Assembly: GCA_019695055.1 (NCBI GenBank)
Contig: JAIBAT010000028.1
Span: 74,420-138,419 of the forward strand
Direction: 5' to 3'
From: Candidatus Sumerlaeaceae bacterium
GTDB lineage: Bacteria > Sumerlaeota > Sumerlaeia > Sumerlaeales > Sumerlaeaceae
Length of the DNA stretch: 64,000 nucleotides
The notes beneath the pieces are model-generated. The model did no database searches, was not told the origin of the DNA, and saw only the letters and a program-made list of their open reading frames with translations. A program made the translations under genes and the position numbers. This document shows positions 35,556 to 44,014 of the stretch, piece after piece (position 1 is the stretch's first letter; each line of letters starts with the position of its first letter).

Positions 35556-36995
35556 ATGGGTGCTTCGGAAGAACATGATCTCGATCCGACCGGGAACAAA
35601 CCAATTACTGGCCGGGCCTTGGATGAAACGGAACCATTGACGCCAAGCAAGTCGGGCCATCCTGCCGACTCTTCGGATCTGGCCGCAGGCAAACGTCTTT
35701 ACGCCACCTACCAATACGAAATCCTGTCCACGTTGCGCAAAGGCGGCTTCGGGGCCATTTACACCGCCCGGTGTCTCGATTATGCACCCGACGCGGTGGG
35801 GACTCCTCCGGGCGAGGTGGTCATCAAGTGCTTTAATCCGCCTTTGGGGCTGGATCCGACCACCATGCTCAAGCGCGAACTTTCCGCGCTGCTGGTACTT
35901 AAGGATCCCCACGTCATTCGGGTTTTCGACTGGAACCTTGAGGAACCGTTTGGTTTTGTGGTTCTTGAGTATTTTCCGAAAGGCAGCCTCCACGATGTTG
36001 CGTTTGCCCGGAAGAATGCGCTGAATGAAGAGGACATCTGGCATCTGCTGGAAGATGTCCTGACTGCCCTCAACGTTGCGCACCGGGCCAGTATTTTGCA
36101 TCTGGATATCAAACCCGGGAACATTCTTCTCAATGGGCAGGGGGGATATGTCCTGACTGATTTTGGCATCTCCCAGGGCAGCATGGTGTCGCGAAGTATT
36201 GTGGATCTCGGTGTCGGTTCACTGGGATACCAAGCTCCGGAACAGCGCAAGCAACAAGACAACCTGATTGGCACCCAGACCGACCTGTGGGGGTTGGGTG
36301 CAACCGCGTGGTCGGTTTACACCGGTCTTCGGATGGATCTGAACAAGGACCTTTTTCGTGACCCCACGGGAACCAATCCCGCAGGTGTGCTGCCTCTTTC
36401 ACTTTATCGGAAATGCTCGGTGGAATTGGAGGAGCTTATCATGAGTTTCCTCGCCTATGATCCGACGAAACGCCCGGGCGGAGCCGCAGAGGCCCTGGCG
36501 AAATTGCGCGTTTTCCGCAGCGGGGGCAGCCTCGTGGAATCTCCAAGCGCAACCCTGCGCAAACGCCCAAAGCCCGATCAGCGTGAGGTTCGGGTGCTTA
36601 TTACGGGCTTGGTGGACCCCCTGTGGGCCGCCATCTGTGTTTCGGATTTCAATCAGCTTCACTTTGAGAAATTCCCCGAAGGGGAATTGCTTTGCGCCGA
36701 GGGCGAGGATGCTTACCTGACATTTGTATTGCTGAGCGGGACCGTTGCCGTCGAACGAAACGGCCGCCAGATAAACCGGGAGACCCGCGAAGGCACATTC
36801 CTTGGCGAAGTAGCCACACTAACAGGCCAGGCTCGAACGGCCAGCGTGAGGGCAGTCACAGAAGTCTGGTGCCTCCTGTTCAATGCGGCCGAGTTGGAGA
36901 AGTTCGTCACACGAAACCCCGCAGTAGGCATACGCCTGGTGAAATCTCTCGCAGAGAGATTAAGCAATTTCCACAATGCATCGCCAGTAAAGTGA
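35556..36995 (+). CDS. Ser/Thr protein kinase fused to a cyclic-nucleotide-binding domain
   Basis: A 479-residue soluble protein. Kinase motifs in order: glycine loop RKGGFGAIY (63-66), VVIK lysine 91, catalytic loop HLDIKPGN (182-189) with leucine in place of the usual arginine, and TDFGIS at 201. The C-terminal 120 residues form a cNMP-binding domain: HFEKFPEGELLCAEGEDAY, then FLGEVATLTGQARTASVRA, where the Glu and Arg of the phosphate-binding cassette are kept. This implies kinase activity controlled by cAMP or cGMP in one chain, without a separate regulatory subunit. ATG 35556; no ribosome-binding site is obvious. Single-gene unit with a hairpin after it. Confidence 0.9.
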   Translation: MGASEEHDLDPTGNKPITGRALDETEPLTPSKSGHPADSSDLAAGKRLYATYQYEILSTLRKGGFGAIYTARCLDYAPDAVGTPPGEVVIKCFNPPLGLDPTTMLKRELSALLVLKDPHVIRVFDWNLEEPFGFVVLEYFPKGSLHDVAFARKNALNEEDIWHLLEDVLTALNVAHRASILHLDIKPGNILLNGQGGYVLTDFGISQGSMVSRSIVDLGVGSLGYQAPEQRKQQDNLIGTQTDLWGLGATAWSVYTGLRMDLNKDLFRDPTGTNPAGVLPLSLYRKCSVELEELIMSFLAYDPTKRPGGAAEALAKLRVFRSGGSLVESPSATLRKRPKPDQREVRVLITGLVDPLWAAICVSDFNQLHFEKFPEGELLCAEGEDAYLTFVLLSGTVAVERNGRQINRETREGTFLGEVATLTGQARTASVRAVTEVWCLLFNAAELEKFVTRNPAVGIRLVKSLAERLSNFHNASPVK

Positions 36996-37040
36996 ATCGC
37001 ATCACCATAATTTTCAGGCCCCTGACCCCCTATGATTTTG

Positions 37041-37060
37041 TCCGACCCCCGTAAGTCGGA
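37041..37060. terminator. Hairpin after the kinase gene
   Basis: Perfect six-base stem TCCGAC / GTCGGA with loop CCCCGTAA, 45 bases after the kinase stop. It is followed by a weakly T-rich stretch; may terminate transcription. Confidence 0.4.
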
Positions 37061-37112
37061 GACCCACATTTTCCCTCGCCATCCCCACGTATGTCTGGTG
37101 CATCACGGGTAA

Positions 37113-38594
37113 ATGATAAGACGATTTCTACTGGCGGTGGTGGTGATGGGCAAAATTGCGGCGGCGGCGGTACCCGGTCCGGGTGACCACGCGACGACAT
37201 TCACAAGCAGCACGGATCAAACGTCGCAACCTTACCGACTCTATGTGCCACGAGCAGCGGTTCAAACGTCATCAACCCTGCCACTACTTGTAGTGTTGCA
37301 TGGCCGCGGTGTGGACCAGAATGCATGGTTTGATTTCACTCCGGTCAAGACCATCGCCGAAAGGTATGGCTATGTCGTTGCGGCACCACTGGGTCGAGGC
37401 AACTGGTGGTATCGGCTTTCTGCGGAGCAGGACGTGCTGGACGTCGTTGCCGATGTGCAACGTCGCCTCCCGGTGGATCCTGATCGGACCTATCTCGCGG
37501 GCCATTCCATGGGCGGCTGGGGTACCTGGCGCATCGCCATGCGTCACCCTGACGTTTTCGCGGCCATTAGCCCAATGTCGGGGTTTGCACCTTTCGAATT
37601 GCTCCCGGCCGCACGCCACCTGAATCCATTCATCATCCATGATCGCGACGACGAGATCGTGGCCGTGGATCGCTCTCGCCAGCCCGTTATGGTCCTTACC
37701 TCCCTGGGACTGTCGAGCCGCTATCGCGAGGAGCAGGGCTACGGCCATGCAAGTTCGTTGATTGGGGACAATCTGCCGCGGGTTCTGGAATGGTTCAACG
37801 ATTGCCGACGGGTGCGCAACCCGCGCATTGTAAGCTTTGCGACGCGCACCCCCCGGGTAGGGAAAGCCTATTGGTTGCGAATCCTGGCCACTGTGCGATT
37901 CCCCGACATTGGCGAAATCACAGCGGAGCAGGAAACGTCGGGCGCTCTGAAAATCACCACACGGAATGTTGCTCGATTCGCTGTCAAAGTGTCTGACCTT
38001 CCGCGCGTTACCACAGGCACACTGGAAGCCCGATGTGACGACGTGAGGCTGCGCATTCCGGCGAGGACGGAGTGGGCGGTCTTCTCCAATCCGAACCAGG
38101 ATAAGAAGTGGAAGGTGGAATCCGCGAAAAACGAACCGGACCCCGATCCCGCAAAGGAATTCACAGGCCGCTTTGCCAGCTCCGCCCGTGGGGCGACGAG
38201 CCAGACTGTGCTGGCAGGAATCGTGGCCACTGCCTTGCTGGATCAGGCCAAAGTGAAAGGGGCCAAAGCCTGCCTGCTGGATGAAGAAAACCAGCGCGTC
38301 GCCGTCGGCGCCTTTACGGAGGACAGCGTGTTGGACATGCATGTTTATCCCGACCAGGAGCTGGTCGTAACCATGGTTTACTCCGCCGATGTGAAGAAGG
38401 TGGCAAAAACAAAAGGGTTGGGCCGGGTCGGACTCTACCCCGACCCGACATTACCGCCCGAGGGCAAACGAATCAAGGTTCTGGCACCCATCAACCTCGC
38501 CCGGATTGTCGCGGACAAGAACGATCAGAAATTGGGCGAAGTTCTGCCACTTTCCATTCCAGAATATCTGCTTAAGGCCGCACGGGAAAAATAG
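37113..38594 (+). CDS. Secreted alpha/beta-hydrolase (esterase/depolymerase-like)
   Basis: A 493-residue exported protein. The signal peptide covers about residues 1-20. The N-terminal 230 residues form an alpha/beta hydrolase: oxyanion loop LLVVLHGRGVDQNAW, nucleophile elbow AGHSMGGWGTW, acid near IIHDRDDEIV, and histidine in GYGHAS. It resembles PHB-depolymerase/esterase-type proteins. After about residue 240 comes a region rich in small repeats (TTRNVARFAVKVSDLPR) and then 180 residues with no known domain. The substrate is unknown. Its facing neighbour is the repeat-kinase gene, with convergent ends 35 bases apart. Confidence 0.82.
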   Translation: MIRRFLLAVVVMGKIAAAAVPGPGDHATTFTSSTDQTSQPYRLYVPRAAVQTSSTLPLLVVLHGRGVDQNAWFDFTPVKTIAERYGYVVAAPLGRGNWWYRLSAEQDVLDVVADVQRRLPVDPDRTYLAGHSMGGWGTWRIAMRHPDVFAAISPMSGFAPFELLPAARHLNPFIIHDRDDEIVAVDRSRQPVMVLTSLGLSSRYREEQGYGHASSLIGDNLPRVLEWFNDCRRVRNPRIVSFATRTPRVGKAYWLRILATVRFPDIGEITAEQETSGALKITTRNVARFAVKVSDLPRVTTGTLEARCDDVRLRIPARTEWAVFSNPNQDKKWKVESAKNEPDPDPAKEFTGRFASSARGATSQTVLAGIVATALLDQAKVKGAKACLLDEENQRVAVGAFTEDSVLDMHVYPDQELVVTMVYSADVKKVAKTKGLGRVGLYPDPTLPPEGKRIKVLAPINLARIVADKNDQKLGEVLPLSIPEYLLKAAREK

Positions 38595-38629
38595 CCGACG
38601 GCGCAGGGAACTGCGGGGTCCGTGTCGCC

Positions 38630-41428
38630 CTAAACCGCCTGCAGGTTTGGCGCCGAATCGCGAACGACCACAGACTGGTACCATTCCTCCACACTGGGCA
38701 GGAACGCATCCACCGACTGATAACGCTCCTCGGGGTCGAGGGCGGTACAGTAGCGATAAAGCTGTTCGATGTACTCGGGAACTTCTCCCCTGGCCTTACG
38801 AATGGAGGGCAGGTCTCCGTCGAGCTGGTAAGCCAGAATTTTCATGGGGCCGGACCTGCCGGCATGCTTGTGGGGGGGCTCGCCTATGAGCATTGTGAAG
38901 AGCATGACACCAAGTGCATAGATATCCGCCCGCGGCAGAGATTCCTCTCCCCTGATTTGCTCGGGGGCCATGTAGCCCGGTGTCCCGGAGCCGACAAACA
39001 TGGTAGCTTCCTCGGCGCCTTCCGCCCCTTTGTGGAGTTTTGCGAGGCCGAAGTCCACAATCTTGACCAAGCGGCGCTCGTTGAGCAAAATGTTCCCCGG
39101 CTTTATGTCTCTGTGTACGATGCCCTGTTCATGGGCAATATGGAGACCCCGGGCCACCTCGATGAAAATGCGGACGGCTTCCCCGATGGTGAGGCGCTTC
39201 TCCACGGCAACGAGGTCGGTGAGGGTGCCACCTCTGATCAATTCCATGGTAATATAGTGTTTCATGTCCATGAGGCCAATGTCGTAAAGGGTCACGACGT
39301 TCGGATGGGTAATACGGGCCACTGCGCGAGCTTCGAGAAGGAACTGCTTGAAGTCGTCAGGGCCCGCCTCAACGGAGAGAATCAGTTTCAGCGCAACACG
39401 GCGGTCGAGGGCGGTGTCCAACGCCTCGTAGATGACTCCCATTCCACCCCGGGCCACCTCGCGGTCGAGCCTGTAGCGCGCTGCCCCCGAGAAGGGATCT
39501 CCCTGGCCAGCCGATACTCCAGCCGATGCCGCCTGTGCATCGGCCGTATCAGGTCGTCCAAATAGTGAGATTTCGCGCGGCGCTTTGCTGGAAACATCAC
39601 CGAGCATTTTTCCAACCAGGCTTTCCCCCTCCCCCACATTGCAATCAGGTGGCGGAGCAAACTCAAAGGTCGGGCCTGGCTTTGCCGCGGGTATGCTCGG
39701 GCTGGTGGGAGCGCTGCGGCGTCCACTGAACGTTCCGGATTCCGCTTCGCCTTCCTGCCTTGCCGGTTCCGACGCAACCCGCCGTGCCAAAGCAGCCTCG
39801 CGCTGAGCGATATCGTCCGAGTGAGCGCCGGATTCAAGGAGCGTTCGATAGAGCGACAGGGCTTCACGGACAGCTCCCGCCTCCTCAAACAATCGGGCAA
39901 AACGATAATATGCCGGGGCGTTTCCCTCATCAACGGGGCCAGGTGCAAGTTTTTTGCGCAGCAGGTTCAGCGCCTCATCGTGGGCTCCCCGCTTGATGAG
40001 CAGGCTCCCCAGGAGCAGGCCGTTCTCATTGTTTCGCGTGCCTTCGAGGGATTGGCTCAGTATCTTGATGGCGCCATCCTCGTCGCCGCTGGCAAGGGCA
40101 AGCAGTGCGCCATCGCGGGGACGACTCGCCTTCTCCAGGCACCACGACGCATCGTTTGTCTTTCCAATCTGCCGATAGAGGTCGGCAGCTTTTAGCATTT
40201 CGCCCGCGCGCTCAAATAGGGCCGCCGCCATCAACCAGTCTCCGCCGTCCTGGGCGTATCGGGCCGCCTCGAGGAACTCACCACGACGCACCCGTTGAGC
40301 AACCTTCTCCTGGTTTTCAGGTGTGGAAACCACTGATTTGACAGTAGCGCCGTAAACCGGCACATACTGGATTTGCGTCAGGGGTTCGAATCGGACAGGG
40401 GCGGCCATGGCGGGCAGGGGGGCACCCATCATGGTGGGATCCATTTCGCCGGTCACCAATTGGGGTTGGGCCTTGATGTGGGTGCGCGCTATGCCCGCGC
40501 GATCCTGCAATCCGACCTTTTCGTAAGCTCGAGCGGCGCGCTCCCACTCCTCGAAGCGCTCAAACGCAAGGGCCGACTCCATGGTCTGGTTGGCCTCGCG
40601 ATAGTACAGGCCTGCACCGAAGAAATCTCCATTTGCCTCGGATTGCTGGGCGAGTGTGGCCTGTTCTCCGCGATATGCGGCCGATTCCCGATCCACCAGC
40701 CCCTTGCGCTGCTCAAATGCGCGGAAGGCGCGGGCGTGATCCATACAGCGACGCGCGTTGACCTTGTCGCCCAGCAAGTCATAGCACTCCGCGGCGCGCT
40801 CGTGCTCGCCAGCCTCCTCATAGAGTTTGGAAGCCTTGGCCCAGTCTCCCGACCGATCCCAGAGCGCTGCCAGATCCTTGGGCTGCCCTGTTTCCGCGCG
40901 GGATTCTGCCTCCTGCTTGAAGTAATCCCGCGCTACCTCAACCTCGCCCATCAGGGTTGACGCAAATGCGGCGCCTTCGAAATCTCCGAGTTCCAGGCAC
41001 AACTTCCGGGCCCGGGAAAAGTGTCCCATCTTTTTGCAAATGCGAACCAGGGCGATACTGTCGCCAAGATCCTGCGCAATTTGCGCAGCTTGGGGGAAAA
41101 AACCTGCCTGCTCGTAGGTGTCCATCGCAAGCTTACGATGGCCGTCTTTCAGGGCCTCTTGCGCACGCTTCTCGGCGGCAGCACGCTTCTCCGCCTCTGT
41201 CATTTTCTCTTCGGGCTTCTTCGCCGGCGCAAGTATGTCGCTCAGGATGGCATGAAGGACGACGAAGAAGAAGACAATGATGACAACCGCCATCCAGGCG
41301 GCAACACGCGGGCTGCTGGGAGCGAGCTTGTTGCCCAGCCCGAGCAGGTCGGGCCAGTACGCATACAGCCCTCCAGCGACCGCAATGGCCAGGGCGGCGG
41401 AAATGGTGTTATAGACAAGTTTGTTCAT
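38630..41428 (-). CDS. Membrane-anchored repeat protein with C-terminal Ser/Thr kinase
   Basis: A 932-residue protein. Two hydrophobic segments (about 8-28 and 44-66) anchor it; residues 85-560 are helical repeats of the TPR/IFT kind (AASFTLMGEVEVARDYFKQEAE is one unit; most show A-x-x-Y/F-x-x-A patterns). The C-terminal kinase is near 650-932: glycine loop EVARGGMGVIYE, VALKLI lysine, VHRDIKPGNIL and VDFGLAK. Unlike Pkn-type kinases, here the repeats lie before the kinase. It is the last gene of an operon with a LemA protein, a DUF and an FHA-GAF protein, whose FHA domain could bind its phosphothreonine products. ATG 41428. Confidence 0.88.
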   Translation of the reverse strand: MNKLVYNTISAALAIAVAGGLYAYWPDLLGLGNKLAPSSPRVAAWMAVVIIVFFFVVLHAILSDILAPAKKPEEKMTEAEKRAAAEKRAQEALKDGHRKLAMDTYEQAGFFPQAAQIAQDLGDSIALVRICKKMGHFSRARKLCLELGDFEGAAFASTLMGEVEVARDYFKQEAESRAETGQPKDLAALWDRSGDWAKASKLYEEAGEHERAAECYDLLGDKVNARRCMDHARAFRAFEQRKGLVDRESAAYRGEQATLAQQSEANGDFFGAGLYYREANQTMESALAFERFEEWERAARAYEKVGLQDRAGIARTHIKAQPQLVTGEMDPTMMGAPLPAMAAPVRFEPLTQIQYVPVYGATVKSVVSTPENQEKVAQRVRRGEFLEAARYAQDGGDWLMAAALFERAGEMLKAADLYRQIGKTNDASWCLEKASRPRDGALLALASGDEDGAIKILSQSLEGTRNNENGLLLGSLLIKRGAHDEALNLLRKKLAPGPVDEGNAPAYYRFARLFEEAGAVREALSLYRTLLESGAHSDDIAQREAALARRVASEPARQEGEAESGTFSGRRSAPTSPSIPAAKPGPTFEFAPPPDCNVGEGESLVGKMLGDVSSKAPREISLFGRPDTADAQAASAGVSAGQGDPFSGAARYRLDREVARGGMGVIYEALDTALDRRVALKLILSVEAGPDDFKQFLLEARAVARITHPNVVTLYDIGLMDMKHYITMELIRGGTLTDLVAVEKRLTIGEAVRIFIEVARGLHIAHEQGIVHRDIKPGNILLNERRLVKIVDFGLAKLHKGAEGAEEATMFVGSGTPGYMAPEQIRGEESLPRADIYALGVMLFTMLIGEPPHKHAGRSGPMKILAYQLDGDLPSIRKARGEVPEYIEQLYRYCTALDPEERYQSVDAFLPSVEEWYQSVVVRDSAPNLQAV

Positions 41429-41593
41429 GCCAAACCTTTGTCAGGCTCAATGGCCCGCGGGAAGGGTGGCGAGATGAAGGGCTTGGGGTGGTCTCGCTTC
41501 ATATCGGAAATGGACCGGCTACGGCAAGTCGATGCTCCCGTCAAAGGGAAATGGCGGGAACTTTGGGGCATTTTTCGAGGGGCGGTAGCACCC

Positions 41594-42175
41594 TCAGACC
41601 TGTACTGTTGGAGCCGTTCGCTCCACAGCCTGGTCGATTTCAAAAAACTCGGCGGGCTGAAACGAGAACATTCCTGCTATGACATTCGACGGGAAAACCT
41701 GAATGCGCGTATTCAGGTCGCGGACGTTGGCATTGTAGAATCTGCGGGCTGCCTGAATGCGGTCCTCTGTGTTTGTCAGCTCGCGCTGAAGTGCAAGGAA
41801 GTGCTGGTCCGCCTTCAGGGTCGGATAGCCCTCGACAACGGCAAAGAGATTTCGGAGTGCGCCGGCAAGGGCGTTCTCATCCGTAGCCTGTTCCCGAGGT
41901 GTTCCGAGGGACGCCTGGGCACGCGTGCGAGCAGCGGCAACCTCCTCAAATACCCGCTGTTCGTGGGCCGCGTAGCCCTTCACTGTCTGCACAAGGTTTG
42001 GGATAAGGTCGTACCGGCGCTTTAGTTCGGTATCCACGCCCGACCAGCTCTCCGCAATGAGTTGTCTCAGCCTCACAAACGTATTGTAGGTGACCAGCGC
42101 CCACACAAAAGGCGACAGGATCAGCAAGAAAAGCAAAATGGTCCCCAAAGCCGGGAAACCGGAATGAGTGGGCAT
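41594..42175 (-). CDS. LemA-family membrane protein
   Basis: A 193-residue protein with one N-terminal membrane helix (ALGTILLFLLILSPFVWALV) and the LemA core YNTFVRLRQLIAESWSGVDTELKRRYDLIPNLV. LemA proteins are widespread anchored helical proteins of unsettled role. The start overlaps the stop of the preceding gene by one base (TGATG), so translation is coupled. The C-terminal FPSNVIAGMFSFQPAEFFE is also characteristic of the family. Confidence 0.93.
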   Translation of the reverse strand: MPTHSGFPALGTILLFLLILSPFVWALVTYNTFVRLRQLIAESWSGVDTELKRRYDLIPNLVQTVKGYAAHEQRVFEEVAAARTRAQASLGTPREQATDENALAGALRNLFAVVEGYPTLKADQHFLALQRELTNTEDRIQAARRFYNANVRDLNTRIQVFPSNVIAGMFSFQPAEFFEIDQAVERTAPTVQV

Positions 42176-42888
42176 CAGGCGTTTTGCCCTCCTTGTTGTT
42201 GGAGCACGTATTCTGGCAGGCGCTCCAGGATACCCGAGATGACATCGGCGGCGGCGGCAAAATCTTCGGGCTTAAACGTGGAATCCTTCCAGGCCATGAC
42301 ACAATCGCCGGAAAACTGGATGGCAAATCGCGGACTGGCCATGAGAAACTCCATGGTCCGGGTGTGCAAAACGTCATAGGCCCAGCGGCGATCGGTGGAG
42401 GAGACGAAAAATTTCCGGTTAAACTCGGCGGACTCGAAATTGATGTCCTCCTTGCCAAAAAAGCCGGCCACTTTGTCGAAAACATTCTCAGCGCGGATCG
42501 TAAGAGGGCGCAGGGGGACGGAGCTGGAAATGACAACCGCAGAGAAGTGGTGATGGTGGGTTTGCTGCTCCCCCTTACTGTCGGTGGTGGTTGTCTCGTA
42601 GTGATAGTCGAATCCGGTCAGCGGCCTGTTTCTCCACGGGCCGGAAAGGACATTGTAGGCATATCGATTCTCGCCTTGGCTCAGGCATTTGAAATCAGGC
42701 CAGCGATCGCGAAAATCGCGATATGTTTCGGGATCAAAGGCGAGCCCGTTTCGACCGGCAAACGCAGCGAGTGCTTCCTGACGTTTGCGGGCCTGGATAC
42801 GAGAAAGAATCATGCTCCCGACCACAAGAACAACAAATGCGGCAATGATCAGGGGCAGGAAACTGGGAAACGCAGAGGGGTCGCGCAT
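42175..42888 (-). CDS. Membrane protein of unknown function (operon with LemA)
   Basis: A 237-residue protein with one N-terminal membrane helix (FLPLIIAAFVVLVVGSMILS) and a soluble domain of about 200 residues: FKCLSQGENRYAYNVLSG, then TGFDYHYETTT, then the histidine-rich HHHHFSAVVI. This resembles the DUF3137-type proteins often found beside LemA, which have a similar histidine-containing middle. No enzymatic motif is obvious. GAGGACAC precedes ATG 42888, and the stop overlaps the LemA start. Confidence 0.75.
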   Translation of the reverse strand: MRDPSAFPSFLPLIIAAFVVLVVGSMILSRIQARKRQEALAAFAGRNGLAFDPETYRDFRDRWPDFKCLSQGENRYAYNVLSGPWRNRPLTGFDYHYETTTTDSKGEQQTHHHHFSAVVISSSVPLRPLTIRAENVFDKVAGFFGKEDINFESAEFNRKFFVSSTDRRWAYDVLHTRTMEFLMASPRFAIQFSGDCVMAWKDSTFKPEDFAAAADVISGILERLPEYVLQQQGGQNA

Positions 42889-42914
42889 GGGTGTGTCCTC
42901 GCAGCGACTCCGCT

Positions 42915-43916
42915 TCAGGCCCTCGGCTTGTCGATTTCGAGAATGTAGGCGCCAGCCCGCTCGATAAGTTTGGCCTCACGTGGCTCAAACATTTTGATTG
43001 TCTTGCGCGTATCGAAATAAAGCACGCCGCGGTTTTCGCCCTTTTCGATGAGCGGGACAGCCAGGTAGCAGTGAACAGCCATCATCTGGAGGCTCTTGCT
43101 GTCGATTTCGTCGGGGGCCTCGTCGCCTCGCAGGGCGTTGGAAACAATGCGTCCCTCGGCAAAAGCCTTGTTGGCCACGGTCAGGGAGACGGGGTGGCTT
43201 TTCTCGTAATCTGTCCAGTCGGAAACGGCACCAACCCATGCGCGGATAACCCAGCGCTTTTTATCCTCGCTGGGAATCATGAGGAAGCCGTTGTCCGCCT
43301 TAATGGCGACTTTTAGACGCTTGAGCATCAGGCCAAAGATTTCGTCGGGAGTGCCTGGATGGGCGAGAACCTCATCCAGAATATCGGAAAGCTGGCGTGC
43401 GACCCAAAGAAGGTCCGTGCCATGAACACTGGCTGGCTCGGTTGGAGTCTTGGCTTCGGGTTCGATTGCTGGCATTTGAACTGAGGATTCATTGCCGACA
43501 TTGATGGCCTTTAGAAGCTCGGAGGAGTGGTCACCCTGCCGGATGGCGCCAAGAAGGCGACCCTGACGCTCGGAAACAAACCCGCGGGTCTTGGTCCAAT
43601 TCTCCTCCGCTGCCTTTTTCTGCGTGCACTGATAGACCAGATCGCAATTACCCAATTTCAGCAAGTCGCCGTTGGTGAGGGCCGTATCGGTGGAAATGAT
43701 GGCGCCATTGACGATGGTGCCGTGCTCGCTCTTGAGATCGCGAACAAACCAGTTGTCTGACTGGTCGAAGAACTCGGCATGGCGGACCGAAGTTTTCGCG
43801 TCGGGAACCCGGATGGCATTGTCGGTGGTGCTCCCGGCCACGTATTTCTTGCCGGGCTCCAATAGGACCGTATAGGCCCAATTCATTGGGATATCCACGA
43901 GCAGCTTTGCTGGCAT
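42915..43916 (-). CDS. FHA-GAF signalling protein
   Basis: A 333-residue cytoplasmic protein. The N-terminal FHA domain (about 25-100) has the conserved SVRHAEF and DLKSEHGTIVNG motifs that bind phosphothreonine. A linker at about 110-180 is followed by a GAF-like domain (190-330; FGLMLKRLKVAIKADNGFLMI, then YLAVPLIEKGENRGVLYFDT). It likely reads the phosphorylation state set by the kinase in the same operon, with the GAF domain sensing a ligand. No output domain is attached. The gene starts the operon running toward the repeat-kinase. Confidence 0.9.
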   Translation of the reverse strand: MPAKLLVDIPMNWAYTVLLEPGKKYVAGSTTDNAIRVPDAKTSVRHAEFFDQSDNWFVRDLKSEHGTIVNGAIISTDTALTNGDLLKLGNCDLVYQCTQKKAAEENWTKTRGFVSERQGRLLGAIRQGDHSSELLKAINVGNESSVQMPAIEPEAKTPTEPASVHGTDLLWVARQLSDILDEVLAHPGTPDEIFGLMLKRLKVAIKADNGFLMIPSEDKKRWVIRAWVGAVSDWTDYEKSHPVSLTVANKAFAEGRIVSNALRGDEAPDEIDSKSLQMMAVHCYLAVPLIEKGENRGVLYFDTRKTIKMFEPREAKLIERAGAYILEIDKPRA

Positions 43917-44014
43917 GGTCTTGAAGGCTCCTGGTTCTCAAACTGAAATCAGACGGTATGGCTTGTGGCTACAGGGGGCAGAATTGCCAATGCAAGCAAA
44001 ACGGAAGAAATCTT

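Noticed and set aside
40380-40410. GGTTCGAATC stretch suggesting a tRNA T-arm
   Set aside because: It lies inside the coding sequence of the repeat-kinase and lacks the other tRNA arms.
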